Position numbers and translations under genes: made by a program. The notes under the pieces were generated by a model. That model searched no databases and had not been told where the DNA came from. It saw only the letters and a program-made list of their open reading frames with translations. Positions 7,814 through 17,613 of a stretch of 64,000 nucleotides of DNA are shown here, piece after piece (within the stretch, counting starts at the first letter, position 1; each line of letters starts with the position of its first letter). The stretch comes from Spirosoma validum (GTDB lineage: Bacteria; Bacteroidota; Bacteroidia; Cytophagales; Spirosomataceae), in assembly GCF_014699035.1 (NCBI RefSeq), contig NZ_JACXAA010000003.1, positions 434,001-498,000 of the forward strand, given 5' to 3'.

Positions 7814-8542
7814 ATGATCGTTACTCAAACGGATGAGGGCTGGCAGATTATAAACCAACAAGCCCATGGTTTACTAGCGGTTCAATTGGCATCGCATTGG
7901 GGAACGGATAAGCGACCCATACACTGGATTGAAACTCTTATCGCTTTAACTGAACACGACGACGGGCAGGAACCCTGGACAGGACGTAACCATTTAACAA
8001 AAGCTGGTGGGCCATTACATTTCCAGATCCTACAATATTCTATCGAACAATGTCGCAATCTTATTCAGATCGGACTACAGAAAAGCCGCTGGAATGCCCT
8101 GATCATGTCAATGCATACATCCTTCCTGTATGAGTCCAAACGTGGTACTGATAAAGAATTGGATTTATTTATGGATCAACAGATTCATAATCAGACTTCA
8201 TGGCGAAAGCAGTACAAGGCGACTAAAGCAGAAGCTAACTACGCCTATTCGTTTGTGCAATGGTGTGACGCGTTATCGCTGATACTGTGTATGGGGCAAA
8301 TACCTCCTGAAGAGAGACGGCTGGAAGTAAGCAAAGGACCTGATGGTATCTCGTATTACATTCAGCAACGTAACGATGATACGTTGACAATTGAGCCTTG
8401 GCCATTCGATTCCTCAACATTTTCCGTACATGTTGAGGCATTCCAGTTACCACAGCTGGCATTTCAAGATGATCACGAGCTCTATAACGTAATGCAGGAA
8501 GCGCCTATCATTATGAAAGAATGGGTATTTAGAAAGCAATAA
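7814..8542 (+). CDS. DUF3891 family protein
   Basis: A 242-residue soluble protein. The ATG at 7814 (MIVTQTDEGWQII) is chosen because the longer TTG start at 7793 lies inside a hairpin arm. Family marks are the histidine-containing N-terminal half (QAHGLLAVQLASHWG, LTEHDDGQEPW) and MSMHTSFLYESKRG. The conserved His and Asp residues resemble an HD-type metal site, but the reaction of DUF3891 is unknown. It converges on glgX and shares the hairpin at 8548. Confidence 0.85.
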   Translation: MIVTQTDEGWQIINQQAHGLLAVQLASHWGTDKRPIHWIETLIALTEHDDGQEPWTGRNHLTKAGGPLHFQILQYSIEQCRNLIQIGLQKSRWNALIMSMHTSFLYESKRGTDKELDLFMDQQIHNQTSWRKQYKATKAEANYAYSFVQWCDALSLILCMGQIPPEERRLEVSKGPDGISYYIQQRNDDTLTIEPWPFDSSTFSVHVEAFQLPQLAFQDDHELYNVMQEAPIIMKEWVFRKQ

Positions 8543-8547
8543 ACTAG

Positions 8548-8599
8548 TTGTCGGCATGTTCCGCACTAAGTTCAGACTCAGCGCGGAACATGCCGACAA
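8548..8599. terminator. 17-bp hairpin between convergent genes
   Basis: TTGTCGGCATGTTCCGC (8548-8564) and its exact complement (8583-8599) flank an 18-base loop between the stops of the DUF3891 gene and glgX. It has no clear T tail on either strand, so it is called from symmetry and position. Confidence 0.6.
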
Positions 8600-8606
8600 A
8601 AAACTA

Positions 8607-10736
8607 TTATTTTACTCGTAACAGCATTGACGAACGGGCTGTTATCGTGATGGGATGGCCGCCTTTAATGGGCGCCGTTTCTGGATGAACCTGACCAGTA
8701 GCTGTATCAAGGACAACCTCCCAGAGTGAACTCTTACGGCCAATTTTGGGCAGCATAAAATCAATGTCTTCCCAATAGGCGTTCAGAATCCAGACTAACT
8801 GTTCATCGCCAATATCCTGCCCATCTTCTGTTTGTTCACTTACACGCATGCCGTCGATAAATAGACCGAGGCAACGGGTTTCGGGATTATGCAAGTCGTC
8901 GTTGTTCATCTCCCCGCCATCTGGCAGTAGATAAGCCACCTGTTCATTGCCGAAAAATTTACGACGGCTCAGTAAAGGAATATCCTGACGTAAGGCTGTA
9001 AGCTGACTAGTGAACTCAAACAGTGCCTGCTGTTTATCATTCCAGTGCCAATCCATCCAGCTGATTTCGCTATCCTGATTGTAGCCATTGTTATTCCCGT
9101 GTTGTGTTCGACCACATTCATCGCCCATCACCAGCATCGGCGTACCCTGACTGAGCAGCATCGTTGTCAGGAAATTACGTTTCTGGCGTTCGCGTAGGTC
9201 GTTGATTTCGGGATCGTCGGTAGGACCTTCGGCTCCGCAGTTCCAGCTCAAATTATCATTGGAGCCGTCGCGATTATCTTCGCCGTTCGCTTCGTTATGT
9301 TTCTCGTTATAACTAACTAAATCGTTCAGTGTAAAGCCGTCATGCGCTGTAATCAGATTAATGCTGTTAGCGGGTGAACGGCCATCATTGGAATATAGAT
9401 CAGGGCTTCCCAGTAGACGTAGCGCTGTTTCACCGGCTTTCCCGCTATCACCTTTCCAGAATCCCCGAAGTGTATCGCGATACTTACCATTCCACTCCGA
9501 CCAACGTACCGGAAATCCGCCGACATGATAGGACTGGATATCCCAGGGTTCAGCGATGAGCTTTACCTGAGCCAGGATCGGGTCCTGCGCTACGGTATCC
9601 AGGAAAGAAGAAACGCTGCCAAATTCTTCGTCAGTACGTATCAGAGCTGAAGCCAGATCGAACCGGAAGCCATCGACGTGCATATCCGTTACCCAGTAGC
9701 GAAGACTGTCCATAACCAGCTGCAAAACCCGCGGATGACTCAGGTTGAACGTATTGCCGGTACCGGTATAATCCATGTAATATTCCGGCTTATCGCCAAC
9801 CTGGTGGTAATAGACCCGGTTGTCAATTCCTTTAAACGATAGGGTAGGGCCTAGTTGGTTGCCTTCGGCGGTGTGGTTATAGACCACATCCAGAATAACT
9901 TCTATACCCGCCTGGTGCAGGTTCTTGACCATTCGTTTAAACTCAGCAACCTGCTGACCTGCCATCCCGGAAGAGGAGTACGTATTTTGAGGGGCAAAAA
10001 AGCCAATCGTATTGTATCCCCAATAACTCTCATCCGTAAACTGATGGACGGGTAAAAGTTCAACGGCAGTAATGCCCAGTTTCTTCAAATACTCGACACT
10101 TTCAGGAGCGCCAACGCCAGCATACGTACCACGAACAGCTTCATCCATTGTTGGATGTAAATGAGAGAAGCCCTTTACATGCATCTCGTAAATTACCGAC
10201 CGGTGCAGGGGCGTATCGGGCGGAGCATCGTTTCCCCAATCAAACTCAGAGTCAACAACTACGCTCTTCGGCACCGTTGGACCACTATCTTCCTGGCTCA
10301 TGGCCAGGTATTCGTCTTTACCGTCTTCGCTGGAGGTAGGCTTTTTATTATCGTAGCCCAGCCAGGCGTTATTATGCGTGATTGGCGCATTGATCGCACG
10401 AGCGTAAGGATCGAGCAATAATTTATTTGGGTTGAAAAAATAGCCACCCTGCGGATCATAAGCTCCGTCGACTCGAAAACCATAAAGCTGGCCCGGTTGT
10501 AAACCATCCAGATAAATATGCCATATTAAGTCTGTATGTTCACTGATTGGAATAGAGGCTGTTTCACGGCTAGGATCGTCGCTATCGAACAAGCACAGCT
10601 GGACGGCTGTGGCATTTTCACTGAAAAGAGCAAAATTGACGCCTTCACCATCGAAGGTAGCACCGAGTGGATAAGGTTTGCCCGGTCTTGATTGGATAGA
10701 TTCAGAGGCATCGTCTGCCTTAGATGGTTTACTCAT
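8607..10736 (-). CDS. glgX: Glycogen debranching enzyme GlgX
   Basis: A 709-residue isoamylase-type enzyme that hydrolyses alpha-1,6 branches of glycogen limit dextrins. The N-terminal CBM48 domain starts near YPLGATFDGEGVNFALFSENA. The GH13 barrel follows, with VYNHTAEGN (region I), the nucleophile Asp in GFRFDLASAL, the acid Glu in LIAEPWD and the third Asp in AHDGFTLND. MGDECGRTQHGNNNGYNQD is the typical GlgX segment. The length fits the family. No other glycogen gene is adjacent. The 38-residue N-terminal extension starting MSKPSKADD is slightly longer than usual. Confidence 0.95.
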   Translation of the reverse strand: MSKPSKADDASESIQSRPGKPYPLGATFDGEGVNFALFSENATAVQLCLFDSDDPSRETASIPISEHTDLIWHIYLDGLQPGQLYGFRVDGAYDPQGGYFFNPNKLLLDPYARAINAPITHNNAWLGYDNKKPTSSEDGKDEYLAMSQEDSGPTVPKSVVVDSEFDWGNDAPPDTPLHRSVIYEMHVKGFSHLHPTMDEAVRGTYAGVGAPESVEYLKKLGITAVELLPVHQFTDESYWGYNTIGFFAPQNTYSSSGMAGQQVAEFKRMVKNLHQAGIEVILDVVYNHTAEGNQLGPTLSFKGIDNRVYYHQVGDKPEYYMDYTGTGNTFNLSHPRVLQLVMDSLRYWVTDMHVDGFRFDLASALIRTDEEFGSVSSFLDTVAQDPILAQVKLIAEPWDIQSYHVGGFPVRWSEWNGKYRDTLRGFWKGDSGKAGETALRLLGSPDLYSNDGRSPANSINLITAHDGFTLNDLVSYNEKHNEANGEDNRDGSNDNLSWNCGAEGPTDDPEINDLRERQKRNFLTTMLLSQGTPMLVMGDECGRTQHGNNNGYNQDSEISWMDWHWNDKQQALFEFTSQLTALRQDIPLLSRRKFFGNEQVAYLLPDGGEMNNDDLHNPETRCLGLFIDGMRVSEQTEDGQDIGDEQLVWILNAYWEDIDFMLPKIGRKSSLWEVVLDTATGQVHPETAPIKGGHPITITARSSMLLRVK

Positions 10737-10817
10737 AAACGAATTACTAAGAATTGATGTAACAACTTTTAATATCTAAACCGGGTATGAAGGGTATTGT
10801 TTTGGCTTGTTGGGAAA

Positions 10818-10850
10818 CAAAAAAGCCTGCCTCCAACGGAGGCAGGCTTT
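10818..10850 (-). terminator. Rho-independent terminator
   Basis: Read on the minus strand, AAAGCCTGCCTCC, a 3-base loop and GGAGGCAGGCTTTTTT form a 13-bp perfect stem with a T tail, 17 bases after the stop of the PA2169-like gene. Confidence 0.9.
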
Positions 10851-10866
10851 CCAATCCCACCATTCA

Positions 10867-11322
10867 CTACACTACCAAGGCCAGGCGAGCCATCGATGAA
10901 TTTGCTGTATCGATGCTCTGTTTTTGACGTAACAATAACTCGCGTGTGCTGGCCACTAAGTCCGTTTCCTGAAGTACTGAATTATAATCCTGAAGTGCTT
11001 CCCGGTCACCCCGGTGGCACTCCTGTACGGTTGCTTTATCATCGTCGCTGGCGAAAGTCGACTTTATATTGATCCAGGCCCGATGCAGATCGGCTGCAAG
11101 GCTAGTACTAGTATCAGGTTCACCACCCAAAGCACGGATTTCGCGATCAATTTCATGAGCGAATTCGCTCCGTTGCTTGGACTGAGTTAAAAACAGCGTT
11201 TTCAGTTCGTTGTCTTTTGCATTGTCAGCGGCTTCCTGATAGCCTTTTTCTGCATCATGATTGCGGGTGAGCAGTCGATTTAACTGATCTAGGATCTCAC
11301 CCCGGGTTTCTTTCACATTCAT
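10867..11322 (-). CDS. PA2169-family four-helix-bundle protein (DUF2383)
   Basis: A 151-residue soluble, all-helical protein. LNRLLTRNHDAEKGYQEAADNA, KTLFLTQSKQRSEFAHEIDREIRALGGEP, CHRGDREALQDY and RELLLRQKQSIDTA carry the spaced Glu, His and Asp of the ferritin-like PA2169/DUF2383 family. Family members are small and of unknown role, often induced by stress. It lies at the end of a minus-strand set with DUF3140, DUF2945 and an OmpA lipoprotein. Metal binding is inferred only. Confidence 0.85.
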   Translation of the reverse strand: MNVKETRGEILDQLNRLLTRNHDAEKGYQEAADNAKDNELKTLFLTQSKQRSEFAHEIDREIRALGGEPDTSTSLAADLHRAWINIKSTFASDDDKATVQECHRGDREALQDYNSVLQETDLVASTRELLLRQKQSIDTANSSMARLALVV

Positions 11323-11445
11323 AACGTGTTCTGTTTTGTTTAATCGAATTAATTTAACCTTACTACTTCTATCTGTCGTTGAGTAAATCAGAAAGCCATT
11401 GACAGGGGTAAACTAGTACTTTGATACCGCACCCGCCAGTCGCTT

Positions 11446-11793
11446 TTATTTTTCGGGATCGTGACCCCAATTTTTTAATGAATAAGCCCAGTTTGAACCT
11501 GCTACGTGCTCTGGCTTCTGAGCACTGTGCCGTTTAACGTAGCTAACAACTTTACCCATGTGCGCATAATCGTCTTCTGATAAATCAGTGGTTTTTTTGT
11601 TCAGAATCTCGATAATATGCTCACCTGATTTATGACCGATTGATTCACTGTCGCCCTCTTTCTTCTGACCAACCGCTTTCGACTCATCTGTCTTGAGCCA
11701 TTTCTCGATTTGTGAAGGCGACATGTTAACAACCGAATCAAATTCCTTTTTCAGCGCCTTTTTCTCGTTATCGTCAAGAACCGTAGTTGCCAT
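11446..11793 (-). CDS. DUF3140 domain protein
   Basis: A 115-residue basic protein. The first part, NEKKALKKEFDSVVNMSPSQI, is followed by EKWLKTDESKAVG, SIGHKSGEHIIEIL and a C-terminal DDYAHMGKVVSYVKRHSAQKP with WAYSLKNWGHDPEK, the pattern of DUF3140. The family is usually found next to, or fused with, DUF2945, as here (6 bases between the stop of DUF2945 and this start). Function unknown; a DNA- or RNA-contact role is only suggested by the basic composition. Confidence 0.85.
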   Translation of the reverse strand: MATTVLDDNEKKALKKEFDSVVNMSPSQIEKWLKTDESKAVGQKKEGDSESIGHKSGEHIIEILNKKTTDLSEDDYAHMGKVVSYVKRHSAQKPEHVAGSNWAYSLKNWGHDPEK

Positions 11794-11799
11794 AACTTT

Positions 11800-12012
11800 T
11801 TACTTTTTCGTGACCTCGCTGGCTGACTTAATAATTTTTTTGTCTCCCTGTTTGATCACCAAGGCTGGCTCTTCTTTAGATCCTTTACGTTTTACCGTAG
11901 CACCCTGAACAGTCCGTTTAACGTCTTCCTCGTGAACTTCGGCTATGCTGCCTTCTCCTTTTCCTCGTCCGTAGTTCCACTGTACCTCATCACCTTTCTT
12001 TACCGTAGCCAT
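11800..12012 (-). CDS. DUF2945 / HVA-type Tudor-like protein
   Basis: A 70-residue protein starting MATVKKGDEVQWNYGRGKGEG. The short beta-strand pattern (KGDEVQWNYG, GSIAEVHEEDVKRT, ATVKRKGSKEEPALVIKQ) is that of the DUF2945 hypervirulence-associated Tudor-like domain. The start at 12012 is preferred over the longer 12039 start because it begins directly at the conserved domain. It overlaps no gene, lies 33 bases after the OmpA lipoprotein stop and precedes DUF3140, so co-transcription is likely. Confidence 0.85.
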   Translation of the reverse strand: MATVKKGDEVQWNYGRGKGEGSIAEVHEEDVKRTVQGATVKRKGSKEEPALVIKQGDKKIIKSASEVTKK

Positions 12013-12045
12013 TTGTTCACGTGTTTTGTTGTGAGTCAAAAACTA

Positions 12046-12795
12046 TTAATCACCAAGCTTACCATCTTTAGCATCTTGTTGCAGTTTTTTGTTTGCAAAA
12101 ACGGCAATATCCACGCGACGATTTTTTTTGCGTCCAGCTTCTGTCGAGTTATCCGCAACGGGTTGTGCTTCTCCGTACCCTAGTTCATCTACTCGTGATG
12201 TTTTTACACCCTGCGTTTCCAGATAACTACCAACAGCATTGGCTCGTTGTCTAGATAGCTTCAAATTGTGATCTTCCGGTCCCGTTGCATCGGCGTGACC
12301 TTCGATACGGATGTCTGTGTCTTCGTATTTGTTAAGTGTTTTTGCAAAGTCGACCAGTTGCTGTTTAGTAGCTGGTTTAAGTGCATATGAATCCGTGTCG
12401 AACAGAATGTCTGATCCAAACGTGATTTTAATCCCTTCGCCAACCCGCTCAACCTGTGCGCCCGGCAGTTGACGTTGCATTTCCTCCGCCTGTTTATCCA
12501 TCCTGCGACCGATAACAGCGCCGGCTGCTCCGCCTACTGTTGCGCCTAGAATAGCACCCAAAGCGGTGTTTCCGCTCCGACGGGCAATGACACCGCCAAC
12601 AACGGCACCGCTACCAGCACCGATTAAAGCTCCTTTTTGTGTCTTATTAAGTTTCTTTTTAGTACTAGCTGTTTGTCGGCTGTTCGTTGTTTCCTTAGAC
12701 GACTTACAACTTGTTAAAACGTTGCCAGATAAAAGGCTGGTAGCGATAAGCACTAAGAGCGTTTTTATTCCGACTGATTTCAACTGATTATTCAT
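12046..12795 (-). CDS. OmpA-family lipoprotein with glycine zipper
   Basis: A 249-residue lipoprotein. The signal peptide ends in a lipobox (LTSC) near residue 30. A low-complexity Ser/Thr/Lys linker leads to a glycine-zipper stretch (GALIGAGSGAVVGGVIARRSG, about 55-90). The C-terminal OmpA domain (about 120-240) has the peptidoglycan-binding motif IEGHADATGPEDHNLKLS and the closing GYGEAQPVADNSTEAGRKKNRRVDI. It probably tethers the outer membrane to peptidoglycan. It is the first gene of the minus-strand OmpA-DUF2945-DUF3140-PA2169 set, which suggests an envelope-stress group. Confidence 0.92.
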   Translation of the reverse strand: MNNQLKSVGIKTLLVLIATSLLSGNVLTSCKSSKETTNSRQTASTKKKLNKTQKGALIGAGSGAVVGGVIARRSGNTALGAILGATVGGAAGAVIGRRMDKQAEEMQRQLPGAQVERVGEGIKITFGSDILFDTDSYALKPATKQQLVDFAKTLNKYEDTDIRIEGHADATGPEDHNLKLSRQRANAVGSYLETQGVKTSRVDELGYGEAQPVADNSTEAGRKKNRRVDIAVFANKKLQQDAKDGKLGD

Positions 12796-13204
12796 AGTGC
12801 TGCGAATATTTGGTATTACCTATTGATGCCCAAACCTTGTACCAGTTTAATTTAACACCCATCAACAAAGGTTAGTTATTTTGAATAGACGTCTGATTAT
12901 TAAATAGTTAAAAGTATTGGTTAATTTAGATTTATACCAACTTATAGCTATTGAGAGAAGTAATCTGATAGAGTAAGCGGGAAGTGTGATGCCTATTGTT
13001 GTGGAGTACGTTCCACAGAGGCTATTTTAAATTAGACTTTCTCTATACGGCTTATGATCTACGGGCTGATCAAACGAATGTATTGATCATCATTATGATG
13101 AAAAGCGTAGCTTTCCAGGCATAATTAGGCGTTTCACAAACGAAATGTGGTCTGAAAGCGTTAAAAATATACCAATCTTATAGATTTAATTTCCCCGTAT
13201 ATTA
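12796..13204. other. Divergent intergenic region
   Basis: No gene is seen in these 409 AT-rich bases between the divergent OmpA lipoprotein and lipase-like genes. It contains a perfect palindrome, TGTGGA-GTACGT-TCCACA, at 13000-13017, which could be an operator. Nothing else is recognised. Confidence 0.5.
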
Positions 13205-14434
13205 ATGATCAAATCAATTTTTGCTTTACTCCTGATCGGGGGTATAACGCTGATTGCTCCTACCGGCTGCAAAACATCCGTAAACGATGATCCTATGCCT
13301 CCGTCGCAGGTACAGACGCTGGTCAGCGGATCACTTATCGGCGAGTATTCGATAAGTCAGTTGCGGAATCGTTTTACGGGCGTGCTGGCACCCCTTCAAA
13401 TCTTTATCCGGTATAGCATCAAAGCTTATCGGCTGGAATACACGACCACTAATACCGACGGTAAAACAATCAAGGCGTCGGGAGCGCTTATCGTGCCTAC
13501 TGTAACAACGGCAGTACCGATGTTAAGCATGCAACATGGCACTATTACGAGCGATAGCGATGCTCCGTCGAATTTTCAATCGAGTAGTGAAGCGTATACG
13601 TACGGATCGGTGTTTGCCTCACAAGGCTATATTATTGCAGCTCCAGATTATATTGGGTACGGTGCTTCGAAAGACCTGCCTCACCCATATGAACACCGTA
13701 ACGGCTTGGCAACGGCGTCGCTGGATATGCTACGTGCCGCTCGTGAGTTCCTGAGTAATCAGAACATCAACTGGGATAAACGGCTGTTTCTGGCTGGCTA
13801 TTCAGAAGGTGGGTATGCAACGATGGCCTTGCAGAAGAAAATCGAAGAAGAAACAACTGGAGAATTCAATCTGGTGGCATCGAGTTGTGGGGCTGGAGCC
13901 TACGATAAACCAGCTTTTATGAAGCAGATACTGAATGAAAAAACAACTGGTGTTGATTACATTAATCGACTCTATATATGGGTTCTGCTGACTTACGACC
14001 GGATTTATGGATTGAATCGCCCGATGACGTATTATTTCAAAGAACCCTATGCTTCGCAGATTGCGCTACGTGGTAAAGAAGCTTCTATCAATGTTAGTCT
14101 GGAACAAACGTTTACGGAGAGCTTTAAGCAGGCTGTTAATGAAGGTACTGACAAAGAATTTCTGGCAGCCGTACAGGATAACGATATTCACGACTGGAAA
14201 CCCCGTACACCAACACGTCTGTATCACGGGACTGCCGATGAAATTGTGTCGTTTTTAAATTCACAAAACGCTGTCGATGCTATGCAAAAACGTGGAGCAA
14301 CTGACGTAAAATTAGAATCGATTTCGGGAGGAACTCACGGCACAGCCATTCTTGGCTTTATTGAGAGGACCTATACATTCTTTAATAATATTCTAGCTAA
14401 AAGCAGTCGTCAGCCTGCGGCCAACGGTTTATAG
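13205..14434 (+). CDS. Secreted lipase-like alpha/beta hydrolase (lipoprotein)
   Basis: A 409-residue lipoprotein. The signal MIKSIFALLLIGG ends at a lipobox-like APTGC. The alpha/beta-hydrolase core has the oxyanion-region MQHGTITSD, nucleophile Ser200 in LAGYSEGGYATM, an Asp in YHGTADEIV and the catalytic His in GGTHGTAILG. The pattern YIIAAPDYIGYGASKD with HPYEHRN resembles secretory lipases (LIP family) rather than small esterases. It likely acts on lipid esters at the cell surface; the substrate is unknown. A terminator follows at 14496. Confidence 0.88.
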   Translation: MIKSIFALLLIGGITLIAPTGCKTSVNDDPMPPSQVQTLVSGSLIGEYSISQLRNRFTGVLAPLQIFIRYSIKAYRLEYTTTNTDGKTIKASGALIVPTVTTAVPMLSMQHGTITSDSDAPSNFQSSSEAYTYGSVFASQGYIIAAPDYIGYGASKDLPHPYEHRNGLATASLDMLRAAREFLSNQNINWDKRLFLAGYSEGGYATMALQKKIEEETTGEFNLVASSCGAGAYDKPAFMKQILNEKTTGVDYINRLYIWVLLTYDRIYGLNRPMTYYFKEPYASQIALRGKEASINVSLEQTFTESFKQAVNEGTDKEFLAAVQDNDIHDWKPRTPTRLYHGTADEIVSFLNSQNAVDAMQKRGATDVKLESISGGTHGTAILGFIERTYTFFNNILAKSSRQPAANGL

Positions 14435-14495
14435 ATCAACGTAAAACGTGTGAGTAGTAGGCTGACGGCTACATTAGTCAACTTCGAAGTATATT

Positions 14496-14533
14496 AAGGC
14501 TGCTTTGCCAATTCGCGCAAAGCAGCCTTTTTT
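14496..14533 (+). terminator. Rho-independent terminator
   Basis: AAGGCTGCTTTG (14496-14507) pairs exactly with 14518-14529 around a 10-base loop, followed by six T. It lies 61 bases after the lipase-like gene. Confidence 0.9.
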
Positions 14534-14692
14534 GATTAAGCTCTGTTCTTACTAATCCGTTACGTCCTCAACCGTTTGTTCAGAAGCTTTCCTCCACCGC
14601 AGAATCTCGTCATTCGGAGTGCATACTAACCTGTGTAATGACGCCTGGCGCTAAGCCAACTGAAAGAAAAGTAAACAGAAGATACGAAAAAG

Positions 14693-15049
14693 CTACACTG
14701 GATGCTGGTACGCCCGCAGTTCAGCTTCTGAAGCAAACAGCATAGGATGGCTGTCGGGCTGTAGATTGCATTCGACCGTAAACGGCGAAAGGTGGGGCTG
14801 GGCTGATGGCATAACTGTATAAACGACGGCTTTTACCGTCAGCTCTTTTTCCGTTATAGCCTCCTTCACCAGGCAGGAATTGTCGTGGTTAAGTTCCAAC
14901 TCGAACTTAACAGAGGATATCTTACCTTCCAGAGAGTCATAGGATGATGGCCCACCCGTATATTTATGATCACCTGGAGGGTAACTAGAATAGATCGTGT
15001 CGCCAACCGTAAAAGGAGCTGTGAAATCCAGTTTAACATGAAGAGGCAT
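14693..15049 (-). CDS. Hypothetical protein, 118 residues
   Basis: A soluble protein that I do not recognise. It begins MPLHVKLDFTAPFTVGDTIY and reads as beta-rich with alternating hydrophobic strands (GKISSVKFELELNHDNSCLV, ELTVKAVVYTVM, SPFTVECNLQ). It has a balanced composition and no signal peptide or membrane segment. The codon use looks like real coding DNA and the frame is flanked by clear intergenic DNA. It stands alone on the minus strand between the lipase-like gene and tkt. Confidence 0.65.
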   Translation of the reverse strand: MPLHVKLDFTAPFTVGDTIYSSYPPGDHKYTGGPSSYDSLEGKISSVKFELELNHDNSCLVKEAITEKELTVKAVVYTVMPSAQPHLSPFTVECNLQPDSHPMLFASEAELRAYQHPV

Positions 15050-15374
15050 AAGTAGTTGCGTTTATATAGGGAGAATGCTAATTGCTCTATAAAGACTAGG
15101 CCTGCCAGGTATTTGTTCTGAATTTTTAGAATCAGTTACCTACTCTGACCGATAGGCCCATAGTATCGATAATGTAGTCCGGCTCGAAATATACCAGACC
15201 ATTTAACGTACATTAGGAGGAAATCTATTTGCTTGTTAATCAGTGCTATTTGCTAACATTTGCTATTTTTTTCAATCTTCTTTGGCGTTCAGTAGTTAGA
15301 TTATAAAACCTGGTTGACTGACACAAGCATATCAGCACAACAAGGTTATTTTTTTACTATCTGATTGATTCACT
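15050..15374. other. Divergent intergenic region upstream of tkt
   Basis: No gene is seen in these 325 bases. TTTGCTA-type repeats occur at 15245-15268 (GCTATTTGCTAACATTTGCT). No confident promoter element or hairpin was identified. Confidence 0.5.
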
Positions 15375-17420
15375 ATGGCTAAAAAATCGGTTGATCTCGA
15401 CCAACTTAGCATCAATACTATCCGACTTTTGTCGGTTGATGCCGTTCAAAAAGCTAACTCAGGACATCCAGGTTTACCACTGGGAGCCGCTCCCATGGCA
15501 TATGTTCTCTGGTCGCGTTTTTTGCGCTTCAATCCTAAAGATCCGCACTGGCCTGACCGAGACCGGTTTGTCTTATCGGCTGGGCATGGCTCGGCGCTAC
15601 TGTATAGCCTGTTACATCTTTATGGCTATGACTTACCGCTGAAAGAAATTAAAAATTTCCGCCAGCTTCATTCTATGACGCCTGGCCACCCCGAATCGAA
15701 TCTGACGCCCGGCGTTGAAGTTACTACTGGACCACTGGGGCAGGGATTTGCGAATGGAGTTGGCATGGCGATGGCTGAAGCATTTCTGGGAGCTACTTAT
15801 AATCGCGATGATCATACGGTAATGGACCACTACACGTATTCCATTGTCAGTGATGGGGATCTGATGGAAGGTATTGCATCCGAAGCGGCATCGTTAGCAG
15901 GTCACCTTAAATTAGGGAAGCTGATCTATCTCTATGATGATAACCTGATTTCGCTGGACGGCCCTACTAATCTGGCTTTTACAGAAGATCGGATGGCTCG
16001 TTTTGATGCTTATGGCTGGCATACACAGCACGTAGCGGATGGCAATGACCTGGACGCTATTGAAAATGCTATCAAATTAGCGCAAGCTGAAAAAGAGCGC
16101 CCGTCAATTATTGCAGTACGTACCATTATTGGTTATGGCAGTCCGCAGGAAGGAACCAGCAAAGTGCATGGTAGCCCATTGGGTGAGGAAAACGTTCGTA
16201 AAACAAAAGAGTTTTTCGGCTGGGACCCCGATAAAACATTTGTGATTCCCGATGAAGTTAAGGATCACTTACTTGAAGCGGGTAAGCGCGGAGCTGAACT
16301 ACAGGCTGACTGGAAACAACGATTTGATGCCTATAAAGGTGATTTCTCGAAAGAAGCAGAACAATTCAGCCTATCGTTCAAAGGAAAATTTCCAGAAGGC
16401 TGGGACAAGGATCTCCCTAAATTTGCGCCTGCCGATGGCCCTCTGGCAACCAGACAGGCATCGGGTAAAGCACTGGAAGCTCTGAAAAAAAAGGTACCTT
16501 ATCTTTTCGGCGGTTCGGCCGATCTGGCTTCGTCGAACGACATGCCGACCAAAGGTGACGTCAGTTTTCAACCTGGTCATTACGAAAATTCGAATATCTG
16601 GTTCGGTGTACGTGAACACGCAATGGGAGCTGCTCTCAATGGTATGGCGCAGCATGGGGGTGTACACCCGTACGGCGGTACGTTCCTGAACTTCTCGGAT
16701 TACATGCGGGGAGCCATCCGTCTGACAGCTTTGGCGGAGTCATCTGCTACGTTCGTTTTCACCCATGACAGCATTGGCTTAGGGGAAGATGGACCTACCC
16801 ACCAGCCGGTTGAACAGTTTGTTTCACTACGTACCATTCCCAATATTATCGTGCTACGTCCTGCCGACGCCAACGAAACAGTCGAAGCCTGGCGAGTAGC
16901 CATGCTTCAACCGAAAACGCCCGTGGTGCTGATTCTCTCGCGACAGAAACTACCCGTGCTTGATCAAGAAAAATATGGTTCTGCACGCGGTCTCGAAAAA
17001 GGAGCTTATATCTTAAGTGAATGCGAAGGTATTCCCGAGATTATTTTAATCGGCACTGGGTCGGAAGTTTCCCTGATACTGGAAGCACAGGCCGAACTTA
17101 AAAAACAGGGCATTCGGGCGCGGGTAGTGAGTATGCCTTCCTGGGAATTGTTTGAACAACAGGATATTGCGTATCATCACCAAGTGTTGCCACCGACGAT
17201 TCGGAAGCGACTGGCTGTGGAAATAGGTTCGCCCATCGGCTGGCATAAGTACGTAACAGACGAAGGAACAACCATCAGTATGAATCGCTTTGGCCTATCT
17301 GGTCCTGGCGAAGAAGTGATGAAGTATTTTGGCTTTACCGTGGAGAACGTAGTGAAAAAAGCCAAATCTGTATTGAAAGGCGAACCGGAAGGCATCGAGA
17401 AGAAAGAAGTCTTATCCTGA
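15375..17420 (+). CDS. tkt: Transketolase
   Basis: A 681-residue thiamine-diphosphate enzyme of the pentose-phosphate pathway, transferring two-carbon ketol units. The substrate loop [21 protein letters not shown] and the catalytic GPLGQG are at the N-terminus. The ThDP-metal motif is [15 protein letters not shown] through LYDDN. The middle (pyrimidine) domain has [14 protein letters not shown] and [19 protein letters not shown] with the conserved Glu and His. The C-terminal domain starts near [15 protein letters not shown]. The length matches bacterial transketolase. It appears monocistronic, with a short hairpin at 17484. Confidence 0.97.
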   Translation: MAKKSVDLDQLSINTIRLLSVDAVQKANSGHPGLPLGAAPMAYVLWSRFLRFNPKDPHWPDRDRFVLSAGHGSALLYSLLHLYGYDLPLKEIKNFRQLHSMTPGHPESNLTPGVEVTTGPLGQGFANGVGMAMAEAFLGATYNRDDHTVMDHYTYSIVSDGDLMEGIASEAASLAGHLKLGKLIYLYDDNLISLDGPTNLAFTEDRMARFDAYGWHTQHVADGNDLDAIENAIKLAQAEKERPSIIAVRTIIGYGSPQEGTSKVHGSPLGEENVRKTKEFFGWDPDKTFVIPDEVKDHLLEAGKRGAELQADWKQRFDAYKGDFSKEAEQFSLSFKGKFPEGWDKDLPKFAPADGPLATRQASGKALEALKKKVPYLFGGSADLASSNDMPTKGDVSFQPGHYENSNIWFGVREHAMGAALNGMAQHGGVHPYGGTFLNFSDYMRGAIRLTALAESSATFVFTHDSIGLGEDGPTHQPVEQFVSLRTIPNIIVLRPADANETVEAWRVAMLQPKTPVVLILSRQKLPVLDQEKYGSARGLEKGAYILSECEGIPEIILIGTGSEVSLILEAQAELKKQGIRARVVSMPSWELFEQQDIAYHHQVLPPTIRKRLAVEIGSPIGWHKYVTDEGTTISMNRFGLSGPGEEVMKYFGFTVENVVKKAKSVLKGEPEGIEKKEVLS

Positions 17421-17483
17421 TCCTGTTTGTGGTGCTGATTTCGAAAACATGGCATCACAAACAGGAGTTAGTAACTCCATTTC

Positions 17484-17516
17484 AGCTTCCCGAAAGTTTA
17501 TAACTTTCGGGAAGCT
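17484..17516. terminator. 15-bp perfect hairpin after tkt
   Basis: AGCTTCCCGAAAGTT (17484-17498), a 3-base loop and the exact complement (17502-17516) lie 64 bases after the tkt stop. The T tail is weak. Confidence 0.65.
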
Positions 17517-17613
17517 CTATGTTCAGGACGACTGAAATGGACAATGGATCAGAAAGGCTATCAGCAGTAAGGAAGAAATTCTGTGGTTTTTCGAAACGAC
17601 TCATGTTCTGGTA

